A stretch of 64,000 nt of DNA from CAVQBP01 sp963740945 (lineage in GTDB: Bacteria; Bacteroidota; Ignavibacteria; Ignavibacteriales; Ignavibacteriaceae), in contig CAVUGE010000030.1 of assembly GCA_963740945.1 (NCBI GenBank), positions 1 through 64,000 of the forward strand. The letters are read 5' to 3'. Shown here one piece after another: positions 8,160 to 17,735 of this stretch; the first letter of the stretch is position 1; each line of letters opens with the position of its first letter. The translations under genes and the position numbers were made by a program. Below the pieces are notes generated by a model. It saw nothing but the letters and a program-made list of their open reading frames with translations, ran no database searches and was not told where the DNA came from.

Positions 8160-9884
8160 ATGTGGATTAAAAGTATCACACTAGAAAATTATCGAAACCT
8201 AACAAATGTACAGATAGATTTAACCTCAAAGATTAATTTTATTGTAGGTGAAAATAATTTAGGAAAATCAAATCTACTAAATGCAATTAATATTTTGTTC
8301 ACAAGAAGAAATTTCAATGAGGAAGATTTCAAAGATCGAAATAAACCTATTGAAATAATTTTAACGCTTACATTAGAGGATGTTGAAATTGGAGTATTTG
8401 AAGATCTTTTTGATCCTTCTTTTCCAAATTGCATAAGTATAAAAATTTTACAAAATGATCCTATTTCATATTTAGAATTTTATCATTTGGAATCTGAAAC
8501 TTATATAACACCAAATACTCTTAAAAATTTTTTATTTATTAATTATGATTCTTTAAGAAAGCCTTCAACAGAACTTGTTTTTGATAGAAAAAAAGGTGTA
8601 GGTAGATTTTTGAACTATATCATAAAAAAATATTTCAAGGATAATAGTATTGAGGAAATAAAATTTATAGACGAAAGGAAAATTTCTGATTTAATTAAAT
8701 ATTTGAATGATAATATAAAGAACATTAAAACTATTAATGATTTTGATTTCTCAGCACAGTTTGTAAACGAGGAAGAAGAAATGATTTCACGTCTTATTAG
8801 CTTAAGAGATGGTGAAGATAGAAAAATTTCTGAAGCAGGTTATGGTTTGCAGTTTTTCTTTCTTATTTCTCTTTCAATTCTTGAACAATTAGTTGGTTAT
8901 AATATTAAAGATACTAATAAAGGTATTTTTGTAAATGATAATGACCAAAAAAGATCAATTAGTTTGATTATTAATATTGATGAACCAGAGATTCACATGC
9001 ATCCATATATGCAGCGTTCTTTAATAAATTATTTAAATAACCTTTTTAACAATAATGATTTACAATTCAGTAAACTTATCAAGAATTTATTTGATATTGA
9101 TTTATTATATGGACAAATTAATATTGTTACACATTCTCCTTATATATTATTAAATGATTACAAACAAATAAGTAGGTTCTATAAAGAAGCCGGCGAATGC
9201 AAAATATTGTCTGGAAATATGATTCAAATAAATCAAAATCGTGAAAAACATCTTCTGCATCATTTTACTTTTATAAAGGAAGCTTTTTTTTCTAGATGTG
9301 TTATTATATGTGAAGGTGAATCAGAGCTTGGAGCAATACCTCTTTTTGCCGCCAGCCTTAATATTAACTTAGATGATTTAGGTATTTCCGTTATAAAAGC
9401 TTCAGGAAAGGAATCATTAATACCTATAATGGAATTATTGGAGCAATTCAAAATTCTTTGTGTTGCTTTAAGCGATAATGACAATGGAAATAACCCAAAA
9501 AAATCAACTTTATATTATACCTCTAAAAAAGATTTTGAAGAGGAAATAATTTTTAAACTTTTAGACGAAAATAAAGAAAGTAAACTAAGGGAGATTCTAA
9601 AAGAATATGATTCAATCGGTGAAAATAGGGCAATAAAGCGGGATAAAATTGAAAGTGTAAATTCAAAATATCACATTATTGCTGGTCCAATTACTTCAAA
9701 CTTAAAACTTGCTGATATTCAAATTACGGAGGTTGAAAAATTTAAATTATTTTATCTAGCTTGGTTTGGAATTAATAAAAATATGCTTCTGGGGAGAATT
9801 ATAGGTGAAAAATTAGGAGATAATGAAATTTCTGAAGTATTTAAAACAGTTATAAGAAATGCCGAAAGGCTAAGCAATGCTTGA
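8160..9884 (+). CDS. gajA: Gabija protein GajA (OLD-family ATPase-TOPRIM nuclease)
   Basis: A 574-residue OLD-type protein: an ABC-like ATPase head joined to a TOPRIM nuclease. Seen directly: Walker A GENNLGKSN at 30-38, the Walker B region LIINIDEPEIHMHP near 270-283, the H-loop INIVTHSPYILL near 321, and in the TOPRIM part the acidic CEGESELG near 384 and SDNDNG near 437-442. In Gabija, GajA is a sequence-specific DNA-nicking endonuclease that is held off by nucleotides and fires during phage infection, working in a complex with GajB. Length equals the known GajA size class. The next gene overlaps by 8 bases and is a UvrD-like helicase, which completes the Gabija pair. It stands intact between the broken halves of a type III restriction system. 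Confidence 0.9.
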   Translation: MWIKSITLENYRNLTNVQIDLTSKINFIVGENNLGKSNLLNAINILFTRRNFNEEDFKDRNKPIEIILTLTLEDVEIGVFEDLFDPSFPNCISIKILQNDPISYLEFYHLESETYITPNTLKNFLFINYDSLRKPSTELVFDRKKGVGRFLNYIIKKYFKDNSIEEIKFIDERKISDLIKYLNDNIKNIKTINDFDFSAQFVNEEEEMISRLISLRDGEDRKISEAGYGLQFFFLISLSILEQLVGYNIKDTNKGIFVNDNDQKRSISLIINIDEPEIHMHPYMQRSLINYLNNLFNNNDLQFSKLIKNLFDIDLLYGQINIVTHSPYILLNDYKQISRFYKEAGECKILSGNMIQINQNREKHLLHHFTFIKEAFFSRCVIICEGESELGAIPLFAASLNINLDDLGISVIKASGKESLIPIMELLEQFKILCVALSDNDNGNNPKKSTLYYTSKKDFEEEIIFKLLDENKESKLREILKEYDSIGENRAIKRDKIESVNSKYHIIAGPITSNLKLADIQITEVEKFKLFYLAWFGINKNMLLGRIIGEKLGDNEISEVFKTVIRNAERLSNA

Positions 9885-11643
9885 AGAATTGAAAAAAGTT
9901 ATAAATGAGAGACATTCAAAGGACAAAGAGCAATTAGATGTTATTTTCGATGAGAATAATAGATTATTGGTCGAAGCACCAGCAGGTTATGGTAAGACGA
10001 AAACTATGGTTAGTAAAATAGCCTATCTAATTGCATCAGGGCAGATTAAATTTCCTAAGAAAATACTTGCATTAACTTTTAGTGTTAATGCTGCATATAA
10101 AATTAAAAAGGATACCCTATCCCAACTTCCTCAACTTTTAACCTCTATAAATAATATAAATGTCGGCGAAAAAATATATATATCAAACTATCATGGTCTT
10201 TCAAGACAAATTTTAAGAAGATATGGATATCTTTTACATGAAAATTTAAAAAGTATAGATGTATTTGAGAATATTGATGATGCGAATCAGGAAAGGTTAA
10301 CTAGTCATTATGGATTATCATTAGAGGAGGCAAAATTACTATCCGATTTTAATGATTTTGTTAGAGATTCTAAAATGGATCAAATAAGAAATAATTTTGA
10401 TTTATATAATAATTTAGTAATTAAAAGGCTGATTCCACAGAGCAAAATTACATTTAATTCTATTCTAACATTGACAATTAAAATATTTAAAGATTTTCCA
10501 AATATAAATTCTTTTTACTCAAAATATTTTAAATTTATTATTGTAGATGAGTATCAAGATACGAACTTGTTAAGTTTTTCATTGTTAAATAGAATCATCA
10601 AAAGCGAATCAAAAATAATTTTAATTGGAGATCCTCTGCAAAGAATATATGGTTTCATCGGTGCGGTAAATGGTCTCTTGGATAAGTCGAAAGAGAAGTA
10701 TAACCTTGAAAAAGTAATCTTTAAATTGAACTATAGATTTAAAAATAATCCCAATATGCTATTATTAGATAAAAATATTCGGCTTAATGCTGCCGCACCT
10801 TATAATCCCCAAATTAGTAATATAGTTAAAGTAAACTTTAATTTGTTTAATAATCAGGAGGATGAGGCAAGAGGGATTAAAAATTTGATAGCTAACTTTA
10901 ATAATGGTAATAATGGTAATAATGGTTTAAAAATAGTAATCCTTTTTAGACAAAGAAATCAAAATACAACCTTAATGTTGAATCATTTTAATAATTTAAG
11001 TCTTAATTATTTTTATGGCCTTTTTACAGACGAGGATTTAGAATATGTTTCTTTTCATAAGTATTGTTCAAGTCAATTAAGAATCTTACTTCATTCACAA
11101 AAAATTACGAAAGGATTTTTGTTAAGATACAAAGCAGAAGTAAATAAACATTTTAAAAAAACAACATCCCCAACTATTAATTCTCTATTAAAGTTGCTTA
11201 ATACATTTACGTCAAAATTTCTGGAGGATTATAGATTTTTCGATGATAATTATAAGTTGAATTTTTTAATTGATACCTTCGAAAACAACGGACTTAAACA
11301 GTATATGGAATTTATAGATTCTCCAATTGTAATTAGTACTATTCATGCTGCCAAAGGTTTAGAGTGGGATTTTGTAGTTCTTGCTGATATGGAACAATAT
11401 TCTTTTCCTAATTGGTTAGGTTTGTGTGGATCCTGTACTAATAGAAATAATTGCAATTTTTCTCTAACAAATGGTTTAGAATCATCTTTTCTTGATGAAT
11501 TAAGTGTATTTTATGTTGGTGTAACTCGGGCAAAAAGAGGGGTATATTTTACAGCAAGCAAAACTCGATTAAACTTTAATGGTATAGAAAATAATTGTAA
11601 TGTAAGTTGTTTTCTTAAACTTCCTGGATTAAGTATAAACTGA
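9877..11643 (+). CDS. gajB: Gabija protein GajB (UvrD/Rep-like helicase)
   Basis: A 588-residue superfamily 1A helicase. Motifs in order: APAGYGKTK (Walker A, about 34-42), IIVDEYQDTN (motif II, about 220-229), IGDPLQRIYGF (motif III, about 249-259), TIHAAKGLEWD (motif V, about 487-497) and YVGVTRAKRG (motif VI, about 546-555). In Gabija, GajB is thought to sense DNA ends or single strands made during phage replication and to license GajA. Two oddities: a Cys cluster CGSCTNRNNC near 517-526, followed by a late pair in NNCNVSC, that could bind zinc or an iron-sulfur cluster; and three in-frame copies of AATAATGGT near 10900-10925 coding Asn-Asn-Gly. It is a little longer than typical GajB. Its stop lies one base before res. 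Confidence 0.88.
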   Translation: MLEELKKVINERHSKDKEQLDVIFDENNRLLVEAPAGYGKTKTMVSKIAYLIASGQIKFPKKILALTFSVNAAYKIKKDTLSQLPQLLTSINNINVGEKIYISNYHGLSRQILRRYGYLLHENLKSIDVFENIDDANQERLTSHYGLSLEEAKLLSDFNDFVRDSKMDQIRNNFDLYNNLVIKRLIPQSKITFNSILTLTIKIFKDFPNINSFYSKYFKFIIVDEYQDTNLLSFSLLNRIIKSESKIILIGDPLQRIYGFIGAVNGLLDKSKEKYNLEKVIFKLNYRFKNNPNMLLLDKNIRLNAAAPYNPQISNIVKVNFNLFNNQEDEARGIKNLIANFNNGNNGNNGLKIVILFRQRNQNTTLMLNHFNNLSLNYFYGLFTDEDLEYVSFHKYCSSQLRILLHSQKITKGFLLRYKAEVNKHFKKTTSPTINSLLKLLNTFTSKFLEDYRFFDDNYKLNFLIDTFENNGLKQYMEFIDSPIVISTIHAAKGLEWDFVVLADMEQYSFPNWLGLCGSCTNRNNCNFSLTNGLESSFLDELSVFYVGVTRAKRGVYFTASKTRLNFNGIENNCNVSCFLKLPGLSIN

Positions 11644-11644
11644 T

Positions 11645-14335
11645 ATGAAACTCCATTTCGATTCAAACCAACAATATCAACTAGATGCTATAAATTCTGT
11701 TATAAATCTTTTCGAAGGGCAACCTTTAAATAAAAGTGAATTTGAACTTTCCGGAAATGGAAATACATTAGATTTTAATGAATTAGGATTTGGAAATAAA
11801 ATACAAATAACTGAAGTAGATTTCCTTAAAAATCTCCAGGAATTACAAAAAGAAAATGAAATTATTCAATCAGAGCAATTAGAAAAATTTTCATACAAAG
11901 AATTAAATGGAAAAGAGCAAGTAATTGAAACAGCATTTCCTAATTTTACAATTGAAATGGAAACCGGTACCGGTAAGACTTATGTATATCTAAGGACAAT
12001 ATATGAGCTTAACATAAGTTTATGGTTTCTCTAAATTTGTTGTTGTAGTTCCAAGTATTGCTATAAGAGAAGGTGTGTTAAAATCTCTTCAAATAACTGA
12101 AGAGCATTTACAAAATCTTTATAACCGTCCGCCTGTTAATTATTATATTTATGACAGCAAGCGGCTTCCTCAGCTTAAAAGCTTTGCTACAAGCAATGCA
12201 ATACAGATACTTGTTATAAATATAGATTCATTTGCAAAAGATACAAATATTATAAACCAGGATAGAGATTCAACTCAAGGGAAAAAGCCTATTGAATATA
12301 TACAGGCAACAAAACCTATTGTTATTCTTGATGAACCCCAGAATATGGAAACCGATATAAGAAAAAAAGGAATTGCAAATCTTAATCCTTTATTTGTATT
12401 AAGATATTCCGCAACTCATAAATATCTTTATAACCTAATTTATAAACTTGATCCTGTAAAAGCTTATGATCTTGGGATTAGTAAAACAGATAGAAGTAGA
12501 TTCAGTCTATTCAGAAAATGATTTTAATGATGCTTTCATTCAGCTTGAAAAAGTTACTGCAACAAAAACAAAAGTAACTGCTAAAGGTAAAGCTGGATAT
12601 AAATACAGATAATGGTGTTAAAAGAAAATCATTAAATGTAGATTCAAAGAATTATGATCTTTATAAACTTTCCGGCAGCAGAGAGCAGTACAAAGACCTT
12701 TATGTCACAGCAACAAATTTTGAAGAACAGTTCATTGAACTTTCAAATGGAAATATTATCCGGGTCGGGCAATCTATTGGAGATTTCAGTGATGAAATAA
12801 TGAAAGTTCAGATTCAAAAAGCAGTCGAAGAACATTTTATTAAAGAAAAACAGCTTAAGGAAAAAGGTATAAAAGTATTATCGCTCTTCTTTATAGATAG
12901 AGTTGCTAATTACAGAAGCTATGATGAAACTGGAAATCCGGTTAAAGGTAAATTTGCAAAATGGTTTGAGCAGGTTTATGAAAGCTGCCAGACAAAATAT
13001 CCCGGTGTAATAAATTATGATAAAGAAAAAGTTCACAATGGTTATTTTGCACAGGATACTAAAGGACATTTTAAAGATTCAAAGACAGGTGAATCAAAAG
13101 ATGATGATGATACTTATCATTTAATAATGAGAGATAAAGAAAGACTCCTGGATATAAATGAACCATTACGTTTTATTTTTAGCCATTCCGCATTAAGAGA
13201 GGGTTGGGATAATACGAATGTATTTCAGATCTGCACTTTGAATGAAACTACTTCAACAATGAAAAAACGTCAGGAGATTGGTAGAGGATTAAGACTTTGT
13301 GTTAATAATGAAGGTTATAGAGTATTCGATAAAAACATTAACCGCCTGACGGTTGTAGCTAACGAAAGCTATGAAAGCTTTGCAAAGAATCTGCAGAAAG
13401 AAATTGAAGAAGACTGCGGCGTTGAATTTACCGGAAGAATAAGGGATAAGAGAAAACGAGTCTCTGTAAAATTGAAAAAGCTTTACGAGCTTGATAAAAG
13501 ATTTATTGAGTTGTGGGATAAGATTAAATATAAAACCAGGTACAGAGTAAATTACAGCACTGAGGAACTAATTAAAGCTGCGTCTAAAGCTATTAAGGAA
13601 ATGCCGGAAGTTACTAAACCTTTAATCAGAACAATTAAAACTGGAGTTAATATTGTAAAAGAAGGAGTAGAAGGATATCAAATAAATTTCGGAATTCATA
13701 AAGTTGAAGAATACAAAATAGAAATTCCTGATGTTGCTGGATATATTCAAAGCAGAACAGAATTAACCCGTACAACTATTATTAAAATTTTAAGGGATTC
13801 GAACAGACTAAATGATATAATGAAAAATCCCCAGCTTTTCCTCGATATGGCGGTGAAGGAAATTAGAAATGTTTTAACTGAGCTTATGGTTGAAGGTATT
13901 AAATATGAAAAGATGGGTGATTCTGAACATTACAAAATGGAAATATTTGCTGAAGATGAAATTGAAGGCTATAAAGAATACCTTTACAAAGTTAAAAATG
14001 AAATCAAAACATTATATAATTATATACCTTTTCAATCCGATGTTGAAGAAAAATTTGCTAGGGATTGCGAAACAAATGAAAATGTAGAATTTTATATAAA
14101 ATTGCCAAATTGGTTTACAATAAATACACCTATTGGTACTTACAATCCTGATTGGGCCTTAATCTATAAAAATGACAAGAAAATATATTTTATTGCTGAA
14201 ACAAAATATTATATCGATCCATCAAAAAGATATTCTTCTGAAAATTATAAAATCAAATGTGGTAAAGCTCATTTTAAGGAATTTGATGGAGTAATTTATC
14301 AAACGGTAAAAGAATTAAAGGATTTTAATGTTTAG
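11645..14335 (+). pseudogene. res: Type III restriction enzyme Res subunit, three frameshifts
   Basis: Res is the DEAD-like helicase/nuclease of type III restriction systems. The open pieces are 11645-12034 (Walker A METGTGKTYVYLRT), 12022-12521 (VVVVPSIAIREGVLKSL, helicase box DEPQNMET), a short piece to about 12610, and 12603-14335, which contains FSHSALREGWDN and QEIGRGLRL and ends in the nuclease motif NPDWALIYKN...FIAETKYY (PD-ExK). Each break is explained by one extra base: near 12021 (T), 12476 (G) and 12590 (A). All parts of a full-length Res are present in order. The gene is separated from mod by gajAB. Three insertions in one gene while neighbours are clean suggest real inactivation, but base errors cannot be excluded. 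Confidence 0.88.
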
Positions 14336-14366
14336 CGTAGATTATAAAAAATAAATAATAATATAT

Positions 14367-15281
14367 ATGCAATACAAAAATTATCAATATGATATAGCCT
14401 TATCTTTTGCCGGTGAAGATCGTGATTACGTGGAGGAAGTTTCAAAATGTTTGAAAACAAATGATGTCCAGGTGTTTTATGATAGTTTCGAAGAAGAAGA
14501 GCTTTGGGGAAAAGATCTATATGTTCATTTAGATAATGTTTATAGGAACCAGGCAAGGTTTTGTATTATGTTCTTATCTGAAAACTACTCAAATAAATTA
14601 TGGACAAATCATGAGCGAAAAAGTGCACAAGCTCGGGCATTTCAACAAAATGAAGAGTACATTCTCCCGGTAAAACTTGATGATACAGAAATTCCTGGAA
14701 TTCGACCTACAACCGGTTATTTAAATGGTAAAAAGAAAACTCCAAATGAAATTTGTGAGGCTGCTATTAAAAAACTTGGTAAAAAAACTTCAAACAAAGA
14801 ATATATTTTAGAAGAAAAGCCGTATATACCAAAAGTAAAAAGAACAATTTCAGATTTGGAAAAAAATAAATTCCTCAAATCTGCTTTTAATGAAATTAAA
14901 AACTATTTCCAGAAAGGACTTCAGGAGTTAAAAAGTTCCAATGCTCATATTGATATTGATATTGATGAAAATTCAACTACAAAATTTTTTGCTTCAGTTT
15001 ACGTTGAGGGTAATTTAAAATCTAAATGTAAGATATGGATTGGCGGCTTGTTGGGAAATGATAATAGTATTTCCTATGCAGAAGGTGTTCGCGGTTGGGA
15101 TGATAACTCTTTAAATGATTCCGCTACAGTTAAGAATTATGGATATGAGATTTTTTTCGATATTCTCGGAATGGTTTCCGGACATCTTGAAGGAATTAAT
15201 CGAATAGATTTAAAACACGCTTCTAAAACCGACCTCGCAATGTACTATTGGGCAAGATTCATAAACTATCTGAGGTTTTAA
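14367..15281 (+). CDS. TIR-domain protein with unknown C-terminal domain
   Basis: A 304-residue protein. Residues 6-140 form a TIR domain: YDIALSFAGEDRDYVEEV (strand A and box 1), QVFYDS, FCIMFLSENYSNKLWT, and E83 in NHERKS at the place of the catalytic glutamate of NAD-cleaving TIR domains. Bacterial TIR domains of this kind usually deplete NAD or make signal nucleotides on phage sensing. Residues 165-304 form a separate alpha/beta domain that I do not recognise (IWIGGLLGNDNSISYAEG, then GYEIFFDILGM). The gene starts 31 bp after res and ends 15 bp before the protease gene on the same strand, so it is probably co-transcribed with it. Domain call is firm; what the C terminus senses is unknown. 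Confidence 0.88.
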   Translation: MQYKNYQYDIALSFAGEDRDYVEEVSKCLKTNDVQVFYDSFEEEELWGKDLYVHLDNVYRNQARFCIMFLSENYSNKLWTNHERKSAQARAFQQNEEYILPVKLDDTEIPGIRPTTGYLNGKKKTPNEICEAAIKKLGKKTSNKEYILEEKPYIPKVKRTISDLEKNKFLKSAFNEIKNYFQKGLQELKSSNAHIDIDIDENSTTKFFASVYVEGNLKSKCKIWIGGLLGNDNSISYAEGVRGWDDNSLNDSATVKNYGYEIFFDILGMVSGHLEGINRIDLKHASKTDLAMYYWARFINYLRF

Positions 15282-15296
15282 TTTCAAATATATCCT

Positions 15297-17735
15297 ATGC
15301 GAAAATCCCATCTATACTTTCACAATCCCATTGAAGGAGTCACAACCCTTCGTCAAAAGAAAAGATTTCCTGGTAATACAAACAATGAAGAAAATGAAGT
15401 AATTGATCCGGATATTTATACTCCACACAAAGAGGAATTTCGTCGTTCAAGAGATTCTTTTATTTCTGATTTAAGAATAAGACATGATAATCGCAACCCT
15501 ACCTTAAATATTCCGGCTAATATTGAGTATATCTTACTAACATTCTTTGATGCATTTAATTCCCTAGAGTTTGAAGAACGGTATTGGCAGAACTTTGGAT
15601 TAATTCCTATCAAATATTTTGAATTTAATACAAAAGGATTATTTGCAATAAATAATCAAAGCAAATTTGAATCTTTTTTAACCGATGTGAATACTTTTAT
15701 AAATTCACCTGATCCTAAAAATGATACAACTTATAATCACAATATTAGATTTATAAAAAAATTTGACTTATTATCAACTGAAAGAATAATTCAATATACA
15801 GTGCTTAGAAATTATGTCCGGCTAAGTCTTATTGATAACGTTGAGATTTTTACAAATAGGATAAGCCCTATTGAAACTGCACTTGATGAATATTTGCATC
15901 AAACCGGTTTTAATTACAATTTCGATAGAAATAATAACATTCTTGAAATTACTGATATCCCTGAAAATGAATTAAAAACTATTATTAATAATTTTGACAT
16001 TATTCATACGGTAAACTCTCCGCTTTCCGGTCGTATTAGCCCATCGCTTTATAACTTACCTCAAAGAAGCTATGGCTTTAATATTTCCAATCCTGATGTA
16101 GATCTTCCGGTAATTGGTATAATAGATTCCGGAATAAGCAATGAAACACCTCTATCTTCAATTATTATAAATACGAACAATGACTATGACCTTACCGGAA
16201 CAAGTCCTTTGATTGATAATATGGACCATGGAACTGGCGTTGCTGCACTTGCTTCTTTCGGAAATAAATTAATAACTGATTTCAGACCTGGGATTGAAGC
16301 AGACGCAAAATTATTATCCATTAAAGTAATTGATTCGCGTGATACTCCAATTATGGAATCAAGGATTTTTTCTCTGATAAGAAAAGCTCACGGTGAATTA
16401 AATATCAGAATTTTTGTACTTACTGTCAGTTATTTGGAATGTATAAAAATAAATTCCGAAGTTTCAGATTATGCTCGTGCTCTCGACCGCTTAGCTTATG
16501 AATTGGATATTCTGATTTTTATTTCCATCGGTAATCTGGATTTACGCAATTTATCTGAAAATAATGGAATTGGTCCGGGCTTACTTGCATACCCTTTACA
16601 ATTTGAAAATCATGAAACATGTTTATGCACTCCGTCTGATTCATATAATAATATTTCTTGTGGGGCTATAGCAGAAAATTTTGAATCTTTCGATAATGCA
16701 ATGAATTTTACTCCAAGTAGAGATTATCCGTCATGCTACACCCGAAAATTTCACTTGGATCATTCACACCACTTTTTCAATCAGTACCGTAAAAATAAAC
16801 ATCTTGTAAAGCCTGATTTAATTTATCCCGGAGGGGATTATAATCTCGAAATCGGTCCGGTTAACACAGGGTTAACCATTTTATCTTCAAAGCCCGAATT
16901 TTCTTTTAAAAAAGACGTTGGAACAAGTTATTCTGCTCCTCTTTTAGCAAATTTGGCTGCTAAAATTATAAAAAATTACCCGGCCATAAAGATGCAGACT
17001 GTTAAAGCTATTTTAATTAATTCTTCTGATAAACCGGATTTCGGTTCCTTATTTGATAATTCAAATTTACTTCCTGATAATATCACAGGTTATGGAATTC
17101 CGGATGAATTTTATTCTTTATATTCCGATGAAAATAATATTACAATGGTTTTAGAAGATACTATTCGCCCGGGCGATATTAAATCTTATCCTATTTATAT
17201 TCCTGAATATTTATTAAGTGTTGAAAGACAAATAGCATTATTAGAATTTCAAATTACTTTATGCTTTAAATTCTTGCCTGTACAGAATAACCAGCTAGCA
17301 TATTGTCCCTTAAATATTTCATTCGGCATCTTCAAAAATCTTCCTCTTGAATCAAAGGATGCTGCTAACAAAGATATCGGCTTAAATGGTAATTTATCGA
17401 AAAATATAAAATTAAAATCTTCATGGTCGCAAGATTATTACTGGCGGGCTAAACTTCTCAGCAATATTCACAAGGAAAATTTTACTGTATCAAAACAGAA
17501 TATTTTAGACGAGGATAATCAATTTAAACTTGCTGTTAAATGTGAACTTCATAAATTATTACCGACATATTTAAGGGATGATTATTCGGGAAGTCATGAA
17601 TTCTCTATCGTATTGTCCGTTAAAGAAAAACCTATAAAAGGTGTCAATACAAATATGCTTTATGACGAAATGATTTTAATTAATAGTTTGGATGCAGTTT
17701 CAACGATTGAACTGGAAGCAGACCTAGAAACTTAA
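15297..17735 (+). CDS. Subtilisin-like (S8) serine protease, IetS-like
   Basis: An 812-residue cytoplasmic S8 protease; there is no signal peptide. The catalytic triad is visible: D277 in GIIDSGIS, H311 in DHGTGVAA, S544 in GTSYSAP. About 250 residues precede the catalytic domain and about 200 beta-rich residues follow it. Large non-secreted subtilases paired with a small AAA ATPase form the IetAS system, first described as a plasmid toxin-antitoxin pair and later as phage defence; the gene here meets such an ATPase tail to tail at 17732. In known pairs the two genes follow each other on one strand, so the convergent order is unusual. The TIR gene lies 15 bp upstream. Protease activity is well supported; target proteins are unknown. 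Confidence 0.87.
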   Translation: MRKSHLYFHNPIEGVTTLRQKKRFPGNTNNEENEVIDPDIYTPHKEEFRRSRDSFISDLRIRHDNRNPTLNIPANIEYILLTFFDAFNSLEFEERYWQNFGLIPIKYFEFNTKGLFAINNQSKFESFLTDVNTFINSPDPKNDTTYNHNIRFIKKFDLLSTERIIQYTVLRNYVRLSLIDNVEIFTNRISPIETALDEYLHQTGFNYNFDRNNNILEITDIPENELKTIINNFDIIHTVNSPLSGRISPSLYNLPQRSYGFNISNPDVDLPVIGIIDSGISNETPLSSIIINTNNDYDLTGTSPLIDNMDHGTGVAALASFGNKLITDFRPGIEADAKLLSIKVIDSRDTPIMESRIFSLIRKAHGELNIRIFVLTVSYLECIKINSEVSDYARALDRLAYELDILIFISIGNLDLRNLSENNGIGPGLLAYPLQFENHETCLCTPSDSYNNISCGAIAENFESFDNAMNFTPSRDYPSCYTRKFHLDHSHHFFNQYRKNKHLVKPDLIYPGGDYNLEIGPVNTGLTILSSKPEFSFKKDVGTSYSAPLLANLAAKIIKNYPAIKMQTVKAILINSSDKPDFGSLFDNSNLLPDNITGYGIPDEFYSLYSDENNITMVLEDTIRPGDIKSYPIYIPEYLLSVERQIALLEFQITLCFKFLPVQNNQLAYCPLNISFGIFKNLPLESKDAANKDIGLNGNLSKNIKLKSSWSQDYYWRAKLLSNIHKENFTVSKQNILDEDNQFKLAVKCELHKLLPTYLRDDYSGSHEFSIVLSVKEKPIKGVNTNMLYDEMILINSLDAVSTIELEADLET

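Noticed and set aside
8160..11643. PARIS system (AriA/AriB) as alternative to Gabija
   Set aside because: Here the ATPase and the TOPRIM nuclease are on one chain and the partner is a UvrD-type helicase, which is the Gabija design. PARIS has a separate TOPRIM-like AriB and no helicase.
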